Source: Nannochloropsis oceanica (Eukaryota > Sar > Eustigmatophyceae > Eustigmatales > Monodopsidaceae). Taken from it: a DNA stretch of 64,000 bases. The position numbers were made by a program, and so were the translations under genes. How positions within the stretch are numbered: position 1 is the stretch's first letter; each line of letters opens with the position of its first letter. The notes below the pieces were generated by a model that was not told the DNA's origin, did not search any database, and saw only the letters and a program-made list of their open reading frames with translations. Positions 55,634-64,000 of this stretch are shown here, in pieces. The stretch is from positions 1,198,830 to 1,262,829 of the forward strand of contig CP038133.1 in assembly GCA_004519485.1 (NCBI GenBank). The letters run 5' to 3'.

Positions 55634-56843
55634 TATAATCTCATGCACATCATGCACACACACGCTCAAACATGTTCAATGTCGCTATTCTTGATCAGTC
55701 CCTTTCTTTCTCCCTGCTTGTTTCAACTTCTCTTCTCTCTTTTAACTCCTCTTCCCTTCTTTAACTCTCGTCGACAGCTTCTTTCCACTTCTCCCTTTTT
55801 TCTTCCTGTACTGCCGTCGCCAGCTTGCTTCTCTTTAAATTCACCTTCTCTTTCTTTCTTGCCGTCGCCAGCTTGCTTCTCTTTAAATTCACCTTCTCTT
55901 TCTTCACTGCCGTCGCCAGCTTGTTTCTCTTTAAATTCACCTTCTCTTTCTTTCTTGCCGTCGCCAGCTTGTTTCTCTTTAAATTCACCTTCTCTTTCTT
56001 TCTTGCCGTCGACAGCTTGCTTCTCTTTAAATTCACCTTCTCTTTCTTTCTTGCCGTCGCCAGCTTGCTTCTCTCTTTAAATTCACCCTCTCTTTCTGTA
56101 CTGCCGTCGCCAGCTTGCTTCTCTCTTTAAATTCACCTTCTCTTTCTTTCTTGCCGTCGCCAGCTTGCTTCTCTTTAAATTCACCCTCTCTTTCTTTACT
56201 GCCGTCGCCAGCTTGCTTCTCTCTTTAAATTCACCCTCTCTTTCTGTACTGCCGTCGCCAGCTTGCTTCTCTCTTTAAATTCACCTTCTCTTTCTTTCTT
56301 GCCGTCGCCAGCTTGCTTCTCTCTTTAAATTCACCTTCTCTTTCTTTCTTGCCGTCGCCAGCTTGCTTCTCTCTTTAAATTCACCCTCTCTTTCTGTACT
56401 GCCGTCGCCAGCTTGCTTCTCTCTTTAAATTCACCTTCTCTTTCTTTCTTGCCGTCGCCAGCTTGCTTCTCTTTAAATTCACCCTCTCTTTCTTTACTGC
56501 CGTCGCCAGCTTGCTTCTCTCTTTAAATTCACCCTCTCTTTCTGTACTGCCGTCGCCAGCTTGCTTCTCTCTTTAAATTCACCTTCTCTTTCTTTCTTGC
56601 CGTCGCCAGCTTGCTTCTCTTTAAATTCACCCTCTCTTTCTTTACTGCCGTCGCCAGCTTGCTTCTCTCTTTAAATTCACCCTCTCTTTCTTTACTGCCG
56701 TCGCCAGCTTGCTTCTCTTTAAATTCACCTTCTCTTTCTGTACTGCCGTCGCCAGCTTGCTTCTCTTTAAATTCATTTTATCTTCTTCAACTCCCGTCGA
56801 CAGCATGTTTCCATTTCTCCCTTCCCGTCCACCTTCCCTTCTT
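55084..56843. other. Spacer, 1.8 kb, between DAP3 and TspO genes
   Basis: Both flanking genes are on minus, so this holds the DAP3 promoter and the TspO 3' region. A GT/AT dinucleotide-rich part lies at about 55125-55170. An ATT microsatellite occupies about 55602-55634. The right half is a large minisatellite, listed separately. Open frames reading through the array are compositional. Confidence 0.5.
55765..56810. repeat. 48/50-bp minisatellite, about 20 copies
   Basis: The unit reads roughly gccgtcgccagcttg, cttctctttaaattcacc, then ytctctttctt (or gtact). Copies of 48 bp contain ctctttaaa and copies of 50 bp contain ctctctttaaa, intermixed. Diverged units (gtcgacagc) mark both ends. On minus, 48-bp units would encode a basic 16-aa repeat like KVNLKRSKLATAVKKE, but 50-bp units shift the frame. 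The array is most likely noncoding and 3' of TspO. Confidence 0.93.
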
Positions 56844-57817
56844 TTACTCCTCTCGCTTCCTGAAAGGATACATAGGTTCCGATCCATTCAGCCTCCATAT
56901 AGAGAATACCAACACATTGGCCACGGTGATCCATACCGCGCTAGGCGCCAGGACCTTTCCCGCCAGAGGCAAGGTGTTATAGAACTGAACGACGGCGTTC
57001 ACCACAGAGAGCCACACCAGAAAGACACCCGGAACGGAGGCGCCTTGCCGATCCTCAACGTTCGTGATGGTGTTCCATGTATCTCCGATCGAGAGGTGGA
57101 GGATGAGTGCGAGAAGAGCGGGGGCGAGAAGGGTATTGGTGGTTTGGTAGATGAGGGAGGAGGCGATGGTGCGGAGAACACCGATGGAAATCCAGATGAC
57201 TGGAAAGGCCTTGGCCGGTGGCCTGAAGACGAGAAAGGAGGGAGGGTGGACAAAAAGATAATTGAAAGGAGGATAAATTTAAAGTGTAACATGGTCAAAG
57301 ACAAAAAGCTTAACAGGATCATTACGTACATCCAGGAAGGGCGTTTCTTGAGGATGCGCTTCCTTTCCTCTTTCTCAACGCTTGGCCGCGAGTTGTCAAG
57401 GATGGAAAAGACTCGAGACCTCAAACTCATGAAGGCAAAGAAGGCTCGCACCACCCACAAGCTCACTTGCTTGGATGCATTCAACTTGATGAATGCCGTT
57501 TCCATGAACGCCATGACCGCCGTTATGGTGGCAAATTGCAATGCCGTGGCCACAACCCAGGTCCCAAGCGCACCCCATTGCACGGGCGGACCCTTGTTGG
57601 AAACGGGGAGGTCTTCGAGGTAGTCGGAGCGCAGTGGAGCCACAACCGTAGGCATGGTGGCTAAGGAGCGCGTGTGAGGCTTAAGCAGGGAAAGACGGGA
57701 GGTAATGTGATGCCTCTGTGCCATGTTGGTTGGCAATCTGAAGCCATGCACGGCCACCATCAGGGCCATCAGCACCAGGCAAAGGCACCGGGAAAAAGAT
57801 GTTAACATGGTTGTCAT
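56844..57817 (-). CDS. TSPO: TspO/MBR family membrane protein with plastid-type targeting sequence
   Basis: Two exons, 57817-57330 and 57222-56844, join in phase to 288 aa. TspO proteins are five-helix membrane proteins binding porphyrins, sterols and other ligands, in outer membranes of bacteria and mitochondria, and in plant endomembranes. The junction recreates KKRPSWMPPAKAFPVIWISI, matching the hallmark KPSWTPP...PVWTLLY. Later segments LSIGDTWNTITN and VLAPSAVWITVANVLVFSIW, then RLNG, fit helices 4-5 (family ending W.N..IWRLN). The N-terminus is a signal peptide ending AVHGFRLP, which resembles the ASAFAP-like cleavage motif of secondary-plastid preproteins. Residues 25-120 are an extension with an extra helix. 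A plastid or ER location is inferred. Confidence 0.82.
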
Positions 57818-58137
57818 CGTCCTGTGTATTGTGTAGATGTGGACTTAAGTCGTGTGGATCTTTAACTTGTTGTTTTTTTCGTCCGCTGAGCTTCGCGCGG
57901 CGGTTGATAGCCGAATTGGAAGCCCGAGGCAAGGCGGAATGTCGATACCTTCCTTACCGCTATCGAACCTATCCCCACGTGATACATCTAACCGTATCCT
58001 TGGTACAGCCCGGATACCCCTTCGTCGCGGCTGGCTTCAGGCACTGCATTTTATAGGGCAGGGTCCAGCAGTCGACCTCCCCACTCACCATCCCACAATC
58101 TACTCCACAGGTACCCTCCGACACAGCCTAGAGAGGG
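57818..58137. promoter_or_regulatory. Divergent promoter region, TspO / MYND gene
   Basis: 320 bp between opposite start codons. No tracts or named elements recognised. Confidence 0.45.
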
Positions 58138-61100
58138 ATGAGTCACGGCCGGCACAGGAAGAAGGGTCAAGGCCTCCATCACCATCACGGCACCGCTTCA
58201 GGTCCCCTGGGTTTCCTGCCGCCAGGCATCCTTCCCAGCAGCCTCCCTCCTTCAGGTGCCCCAGGTGCCCCACCTATCAGCACCACGGCGGCCGCGGCTG
58301 CCGCTGCCGCTGCGTTTCCTCTGCCTGGCTTTGATATTGCTGTAGCACGACCAGAAGAGCAAACCTGTGTGGCTGAATCATGGCAAGCTATAACTGGACC
58401 CGACGCCTTGCTTCCGGATGAGTACGTGAGACTGCCTTTAGATGAGCTCCAACCAGTCTTCGAAAGGGACTTGAGACGCTTCGCCGACAAAACCGTAAAT
58501 CCACGGGAACGCTGTCGTTTAGCACACTATCTCGGAAATTTTTCTTGCACCGCCTCCGGGCTTTGTATGTATGAAAAGGCCGCTTGGTACGTCCCTACGC
58601 TCTATGCGGTCGTTAAGGAGGTGAAAGACATCTATGTGTCCGGTGCCATAGTCCCACGACCTTGCGTGGCAGGCTACGCAATGCTGGCCTTGACGAGTCT
58701 AGTCAAGCAAAGCATGCGTGTGCCATTCCCTTCTTCCGTCCCTCCTTCCTCGGGGAAGGGGCATGGTCTTCATCCTAATGGGCCGCATGCCGTGATTGAT
58801 TATTTGCTTGGCCCGATGGGTTGTGGAGATCATGGCAACGGTGGCAGTAGCAGCCACAGCGGGAGCAGCGGAAAGCAACAGAGAAAAAAGGTCCGCGGTA
58901 AGCAAGACCGAGGAGCAGCACAGCTGGGAAAAGAAAACCACGGTAGCCCCCGTGTCCTCTGCATTTGGACGTTGCTCAAGCACGCTTCGGCCGAAACGGC
59001 GCGTTCGCGTGGCGCCCTCCGCACCCTCTCCTGCGCCCTTGAGCTTCTTACCACCCTCGAACTTGCCTGCATGGGCCGCAACTCTGCGATCATTCTTTCC
59101 CAAAACCACGCCGTCCCTCCCTCCACCCCTCCCCCCCTGCTAACCCAGCTCTGTACGTTCGAAATGTCCACAGAAGCGACCAAATTGATTTTCTTAAAGG
59201 CAGCGTCTTTGATCCTGAAACACACACAATCAAGAGGAGATGTTTGCGGGGTGGCTCAGGCCTTGGGGTTATTCGAGGTTATGGGAGGAGGGGCGGAGAA
59301 TAATATTGTTGAGGAAGGGAGGGAGGGATGGAAGGCGTTCGTCGCGGCGGATGGGGTAATGCCAATGGTGGCGGCGCTGGAAAGCCTGAAGGACTGGCCG
59401 AAGAAGAGGGATGGGAGGAAGCGAAGGAGGAGGAGAAGGAGGGTGGAGGAAGTTGGAGAGGAAGGGGAGGAATGGTCGACGACGTTGGAGGAGGAGGAGG
59501 AGGACGACGACGACGAGGAGGAAGAGGAGAGTAAAGAGGTGGACGAGAACGACGAGGAGGAGATCATAAATGTATCAAATGCGCGTCAGTCAGACCGTTT
59601 ATCAATCCTTTCCTTCTTCACTGATCTGGGGCCCGCACACCCTACCCTTATTTTGCCTGCGGTGAGTCAGCTGATCAAATGGGCGGGTACGGAGGGTCCG
59701 GCATACGAGCATGAACGGACGTTCGCCCTCCTTTCTCTCGCGCGGTTTTTGGAGGGAGGGAAAGAGGGAGAGGATGCACAATTTGCGGCGGAATTGGGTT
59801 TGTTTCCTGTAGTGGTTAGGAGGTTGCAGAATTATCGGAAGGCGGTGGTGGCGGCGGCGGCGGGGGGGGGGAGGGGGCGACGTACGTGTGGATGTTGTAA
59901 TGGAGGAAGGAAGGGAGATGGTGATGGAGGGGAGAAGGATGTGGGGGAAGGAGGGGGGCAGCATGGTGAGCTCGTGCCCGCGGCGTTGGAACTCTTGCTT
60001 AGCTTGCTTCTACACTCCGAGAAGTCGCGGCAGGCGGCGTGTGAAGATGCGGCGGGAGGCGGCCGGTTGTACGTGACATTAAACTCACTCCTTTACGAGG
60101 GAATGCGGGCATCGGAACCAATCCGGAGTCGAGTCTGTGGACCCCTGCTGGGGGTCCTCGTCCTCCTCGTCCACCCCGTGCACTTGCCCGTCCTCTCTCA
60201 GTCGAGCGGCACGAGCAGACCGTTGAGTCGGGAGGTGGGCAATGGAGGGGACAATCGTGTCATGATGCAGAGGATCCTCCAACAATTATCGTTCCATTCC
60301 CAGAAAGACTTAAGGAGCTCGTCTGTGATCTCGTGTTTGAGGGATATGGTGAGATATAGGAAGTTGACATGTGCTTCGGGAGGGGTGTGGCGATTAACTG
60401 TCCATGTGATTATGATGGCGATGCTGATGGGACCGGGGGACAAGGAGGGGGAGGGAAGCAGGGAGGAAGAGGGGAGGGAATCGCAGAGGCTCTTGACGGA
60501 ATTGCAGTGTGTGTTGAAGATGGTGATGTTGGAGGAGCAGGAGGAGGGGGAGGAGGATGAGGAGAGAAGGAAAGAGGCTGGGAGCGCTGTGCCTGCTTTG
60601 AATAGAGGAAGGAAGCCGACTCCTCCTTGGTTGGAAACTATTTTCGCTCGTGTGTTCAAGGGAAGCAATGCGACAGCAGAAGGGAGAGCGGCAGTAGAGG
60701 ATAGGGGCGAGGGGCACGAGTCGCTGGAGGTGGGGATCGAGTACCTGTCGCTGATGATCTTTCTGGAGAAGGAGGGGGGGAAGGAGGGAGGGATGGGGGA
60801 AGCAGAGGAGATGTTTTGGGAAGGAGGAACGGAGGGGCTGCTTGGCTATCTAAGAATGAGGAGAACTGAAGAGCTGATGGCACAATTATCCTTAGTGATG
60901 GAGGAGGAGGTTGGAATGGGAGGAGGGATGGGGGGAGGACCGACGTGTGAGGTGTGTAAGCAGACGTCGGAGGCTGTAAGGAGGCAGGCGTTGCTGAGGT
61001 GCGCGCGATGTCGAAGTGTACGATATTGCTCGAGGGAGTGCCAGGTAGGTGGAGGGAGGAAGGAATTTAGGGAGGAAGGGCTGAGGTCGTCAGCTTAACG

Positions 61101-61373
61101 ATATATATTTCGCCTCATTGACCCGTCAGCGTTCTCTGCTTTTAGTCGTAGGTCTGGCACTAGAGGCGGGGCGGACACCGCTTGACTCATTATAATTATC
61201 TACTTACTTCTCTAATATCATATAATTACGCTCATTTCTCTTATGTAATATAACAGGTCTGGCACTGGAGGCGGGGTGGACACAAGGAAGCCTGCGAACA
61301 GCTTATTGCTGTTGCTAAAACGGCTGCACCTGCAGTGACTACAGTCTCTGCGGTTTCAACTCAACAGCAGTAA
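58138..61373 (+). CDS. MYND zinc-finger protein with long helical N-terminal region
   Basis: Two exons: a very long first one (58138-61044) and a short one (61257-61373), giving 1007 aa. The zinc finger spans the intron: CEVCKQTSEAVRRQ, LLRCARCRSVRYCSRECQ, then WHWRRGGHKEAC. This places all Cys/His ligands of a MYND domain (C-x2-C...C-x2-C...Y-C-x3-C-Q..W..HK..C). MYND fingers bind proline-rich partners. The preceding 950 residues are mostly helical, with Leu-rich stretches (ALELLLSLLLHSEKSRQAAC, CALELLTTLELACMG) suggestive of armadillo-like repeats. They are interrupted by His, Ala, Glu/Asp and Gly-rich runs. Function unknown. An imperfect copy of the exon 2 head lies in the intron (see findings). 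Confidence 0.83.
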
Positions 61374-61582
61374 GAAGGAGAAAGGGAGGGAGGAATGAAG
61401 AGAGGGCCTGGCAGGTAGAACTTGTGATATACATGCGAAGAGAGTGATTTGAAAACCAAAGAAGTAAGAAAGCACCAGTCCCCCCCTTCGCCTCCTCAAA
61501 AAAAGGGAATACAGGCACCATTATTCATATTGAGGCCTATTTTTTTTCGTCCTTCACGTATATAAGAATATTCAAATACAAG

Positions 61583-62161
61583 TTAATTAGCCATACTTCC
61601 ATTTCCATCAACCCCCATTCTTGACCCTGCCATGGGCTGCTGCTGCCCAAACCCTTCTTTGCTGCTGCTCCCACTACGCAACAAATGACCACTCTCCCGT
61701 TTCAAGACGTGCAGCAATGTCTGGCTGCTTTCCAGGATCTTTCTGTATGCAGCCTCTGTTTCTCCGACTGGTGGAAAGAGGAGGGAAAACGTGAGCGGGC
61801 ATTCTTGCCTTCGAATTTTCTGTTCGAAGAAAATAAGTCATGCCCCAGGTACAAAATCGAGAAACTTACTTGTTCTATCGTAAACGTTTCTGGTCTGAAT
61901 CTTCTCATGCAAAGACCCGTCGATGCGCTGGAGCCTGGCTCCAATTGCTGCTGCCTCATGCTGCAACTGAATTCGAGTTTCTTCCTCCATCCTTATTTGC
62001 TGGCTGAGTGCGTCCCGTTTGTCCTTCAGCTCTCTCAGGGCCTGAACCAGCTCTGTGTTGTACAATTGAAGCGCTTGGCCCTGTGGGAGGGTGCTGGTGG
62101 TTGTGATGCTGGTGGAGGCAGAAGAGGAGGCAGCGGAGAACGAAAGCGAGGGGGACGACAT
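61583..62161 (-). CDS. SSNA1: SSNA1 / DIP13 microtubule-associated coiled-coil protein
   Basis: Two exons, 62161-61870 and 61767-61583, sum to 477 nt and 158 aa; human SSNA1 has 119. SSNA1 (NA14; DIP13 in Chlamydomonas) forms fibrils, binds and branches microtubules, and sits at centrioles, basal bodies and axons. After a Ser/Thr-rich leader, the conserved part begins [20 protein letters not shown] (human GAALQNYNNELVKCIEEL). It runs through the exon junction: [34 protein letters not shown]. The human sequence there is [26 protein letters not shown], so the splice is certain. The last 30 residues are Ser/Gln/Gly-rich. It is convergent with the MYND gene and separated from it by 209 bp. Confidence 0.95.
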
Positions 62162-62629
62162 TTTAAGGCTGGGGGAAAGTGACGTGTCTGCCGAAGGGGA
62201 GTGGAGTGTCTGCCTGTGTTGTGAGGGTGATGAAGGTACATTCGTGGAGAATAAGCACTGGGAGGAGAGAGGGATAAAAATACCGGGCTAGTGGCGAAGG
62301 CAATCTTTGATAGGATGACCAAGAGACGGGTTTTCGTTGTGGCTGCCGTTTGGAAGCTCTGGGCACGTACGTCGAACAACTTTAGTTATATTGCATATAT
62401 ATACAATACAATGCTTTACTTTGTACTTACATCCTTTATGCGTGCTTGTAGGTTTAATCACCCGTTTTGCTATCATTGCCGCACCCATCGAAGCCCTGCA
62501 TTACTACTTCCCACGTAGCGTCGATCAACACACTATCAAAGGCTTTCAGACCCTGGCTATCATTCCCACCATTGTCGTCAAACCTCTCTCTACTCATCCG
62601 CACTCCAGCCGCCACCGACCCCGCTGATA
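62162..62629. other. Spacer between two minus-strand genes
   Basis: 468 bp holding the SSNA1 promoter and the 3' end of the rhodanese-domain gene. Plus-strand open frames (62291-62627) have no domain. AT-rich around 62380-62440. No other feature. Confidence 0.4.
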
Positions 62630-64000
62630 TCACGATTGTGCCCCCCCAACATTCTTAACCACCACCCGACCAAAAAGGCTATCAGCCCGGTTCAACAGAT
62701 GCGCGGCCTTGTCCAGCACAGCTCTGGTCACCGCGACTCCTCCTCCTTTATCTCCTTCTTCTTTCCCTCCACCTCCTTCTACATCTCCACCTTCTTTCCT
62801 TTCTCTTTTTCCACCGGCAATCGTATTACCATCACTAATCCGAGATAGCAATAGGCCTAACGGCTCCTCCTCCTCCCCCTCCCCCCCCATACCCCTCTCA
62901 ATCATCTTTTTCTGCACGAAAACCATTTCGTTGATCGCATGTACCACTGTCCGGTGCCCCTTACTCTTTGCGATCTCCGTCGTCTCGGCCAAACGGAGCA
63001 TTTCCTCAGGCCTCAGTCTCCTCCCTCTCGGTAACGGCAGACCCTCCATCCCCCGGGGCCAGTAACAGTCTTCTTCATCAGAGGAGGGAGAGGAGGAGGG
63101 AAAGACGACGGGACGTTGAAGACCGGCGGTGGTGTAGAGGGTGGGAGGGAGGGAGGACAAAGCCCATTCCTTCCGTCGGTGGCGTTCGTAGACCAGCGAG
63201 TCGTGGTGCTCGATGAGGGTTGAGGAGGAGCGGAGAGCGGCAATGGAGGGAGTAAAGGAGGTAGGGCCATGGGAGGGGGAAAGGAGGAGAAAATCCAGGA
63301 GATTGGAGAAGGAGCCTGCAAGCTTGCTCACGTAGGGGAAGTAAAGCGAATGTAGACGCAGAATCAAGGCGTCGCCTGTATCCCTCATGGAGGGGGAGGA
63401 AGAGGGGGGTGCAGGATAGAGGGGGGGGGAGGGCAGGCCATGTTCGTTCTCTTCCTCGTCTTCCTCTGAGCCGTAACCTTCTCCGAAGAACAACCTCTGC
63501 CACACACCCTGCTGCTCTTCCCTCCCTCCCTCCTTCCCTGCCTTGTCCCCTCCCCGTCCCCTTTTCCTTTTCCTCAACCGCGAGCCTATCACACACAGTC
63601 TTTGCTTCCCCGGCAGAATTTGGTGCGAGGCCAGCCATTCCGAGAGGAGGGGGAGGGAGGGAGGGAGGGCGAGGTCGGGAGGGAGGCGGAGGGAGTGTTT
63701 CAGGCGACCGGCCCCACTTTGGACGTAGTCTTCATGGGTGCGGACGTCAAGGACTAGGAGGGGGAGGGAGGGGGGGAGGGTGGGAGGGAATATAGAGGGA
63801 ATCTGTCCTTGGAGCGAAGGGGAGGTGGAGGAGGTGGTGGAGAAGGGATGAGAATGAGAAGATGACAGGTCTGCTGCTTCTTTGCTTGCGGCCCCTGACC
63901 AGGAGGAAAGGAATGAGGAAGAGTAAGAGGAAGAGGTGGAGGAGGAGGAGGAGGAGGGGGAGGAGGAGGAGGAGGAGACAGGTATTGCTGCAGTCTTTTT
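62630..64000 (-). CDS. Rhodanese-domain protein, 5' part beyond window
   Basis: A single open frame of 456 codons plus stop runs from the stop at 62630 to the right edge, so the start is missing. Near the edge a Ser-rich, low-complexity stretch precedes LLVLDVRTHEDYVQSGAGRL, the first strand and helix of a rhodanese domain. RLCVIGSR then has the C-x4-R form of an active-site loop. A Glu/Gly/Arg-rich insertion follows, and ILRLHSLYFPYVSKLAGSF resembles the closing helix and strand of the fold (compare LAHFLQKNKEYVSIASGGF in TBC1D23). The last 200 residues (EMLRLAETTEIAKSKGHRTV, DKAAHLLNRADSLFGRVVV) are helical and unassigned. A TBC1D23- or TBCK-like protein is possible, but no TBC domain is in view. 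Confidence 0.62.
   Translation of the reverse strand, partial: KKTAAIPVSSSSSSPSSSSSSTSSSYSSSFLSSWSGAASKEAADLSSSHSHPFSTTSSTSPSLQGQIPSIFPPTLPPSLPLLVLDVRTHEDYVQSGAGRLKHSLRLPPDLALPPSLPLLSEWLASHQILPGKQRLCVIGSRLRKRKRGRGGDKAGKEGGREEQQGVWQRLFFGEGYGSEEDEEENEHGLPSPPLYPAPPSSSPSMRDTGDALILRLHSLYFPYVSKLAGSFSNLLDFLLLSPSHGPTSFTPSIAALRSSSTLIEHHDSLVYERHRRKEWALSSLPPTLYTTAGLQRPVVFPSSSPSSDEEDCYWPRGMEGLPLPRGRRLRPEEMLRLAETTEIAKSKGHRTVVHAINEMVFVQKKMIERGMGGEGEEEEPLGLLLSRISDGNTIAGGKRERKEGGDVEGGGGKEEGDKGGGVAVTRAVLDKAAHLLNRADSLFGRVVVKNVGGAQS

Noticed and set aside
55031-56130. 349-aa and 101-aa plus-strand frames of FSFFLAVASLLLFK repeats
   Set aside because: They read through the 48/50-bp minisatellite; frame changes with unit length and no conserved protein precedes it.
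1-64000. tRNA, rRNA or selenocysteine-type elements
   Set aside because: I scanned for T-loop-like GGTTCGAATC words and conserved rRNA blocks; the few GTTCGA hits lie in exons without cloverleaf partners.

Overview
The window is nuclear DNA of a gene-dense eukaryote: genes carry many GT-AG introns, and every protein I could name is eukaryotic. The compact layout (about one gene per 2.8 kb), the GGGA/TCCC tracts that fill introns, and a TspO-family protein with a plastid-type N-terminus suggest a stramenopile alga. A eustigmatophyte of the Nannochloropsis/Microchloropsis type is my best guess, from general knowledge rather than any search. I see no bacterial operons, CRISPR array, tRNA or rRNA.

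Layout from left to right: secreted unknown protein (-), MDP1-like phosphatase (-), V-ATPase accessory subunit ATP6AP2 (-), EMC6 (+), GH5 mannanase-like enzyme (-), coiled-coil protein (+), GH2 beta-mannosidase with about 24 exons (-), FAM185A-like protein (-), GID8 (+), GOT1 (+), sialate O-acetylesterase-like enzyme (+), NOPCHAP1 (-), MFS transporter (+), SMU1 (-), TENT4/TRF4-like poly(A) polymerase (+), pinin (-), CCDC47 (+), orphan 8-TM membrane protein (+), mitoribosomal mS29/DAP3 (-), TspO (-), MYND zinc-finger protein (+), SSNA1 (-), and a rhodanese-domain protein cut by the right edge (-).

For most genes I rebuilt exons by matching GT/AG sites, intron phase and family alignment. The summed exon lengths gave an intact frame for MDP1, ATP6AP2, EMC6, the coiled-coil gene, GOT1, the esterase, NOPCHAP1, the MFS gene, SMU1, TENT4, CCDC47, the 8-TM gene, TspO, the MYND gene and SSNA1. 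Exons of the beta-mannosidase, the FAM185A-like gene and the 5' end of DAP3 are less certain.

Functional themes: a GH5 endo-mannanase-like enzyme and a GH2 beta-mannosidase lie close together and could act in succession on mannans. Several neighbours serve the endomembrane system (EMC6, CCDC47, GOT1, ATP6AP2), and SMU1 and pinin are splicing factors. Genes alternate strand, giving seven head-to-head pairs, the tightest with 189 bp between start codons.

The most unusual signals are structural. Many introns have GGGA repeats near the 5' splice site and TCCC repeats near the 3' splice site, which could pair in RNA. A 106-bp minisatellite in the beta-mannosidase gene copies a 3' splice site together with the head of the next exon seven times. 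Two further duplications copy splice acceptors, one of them (MYND gene) with an immediate in-frame stop.
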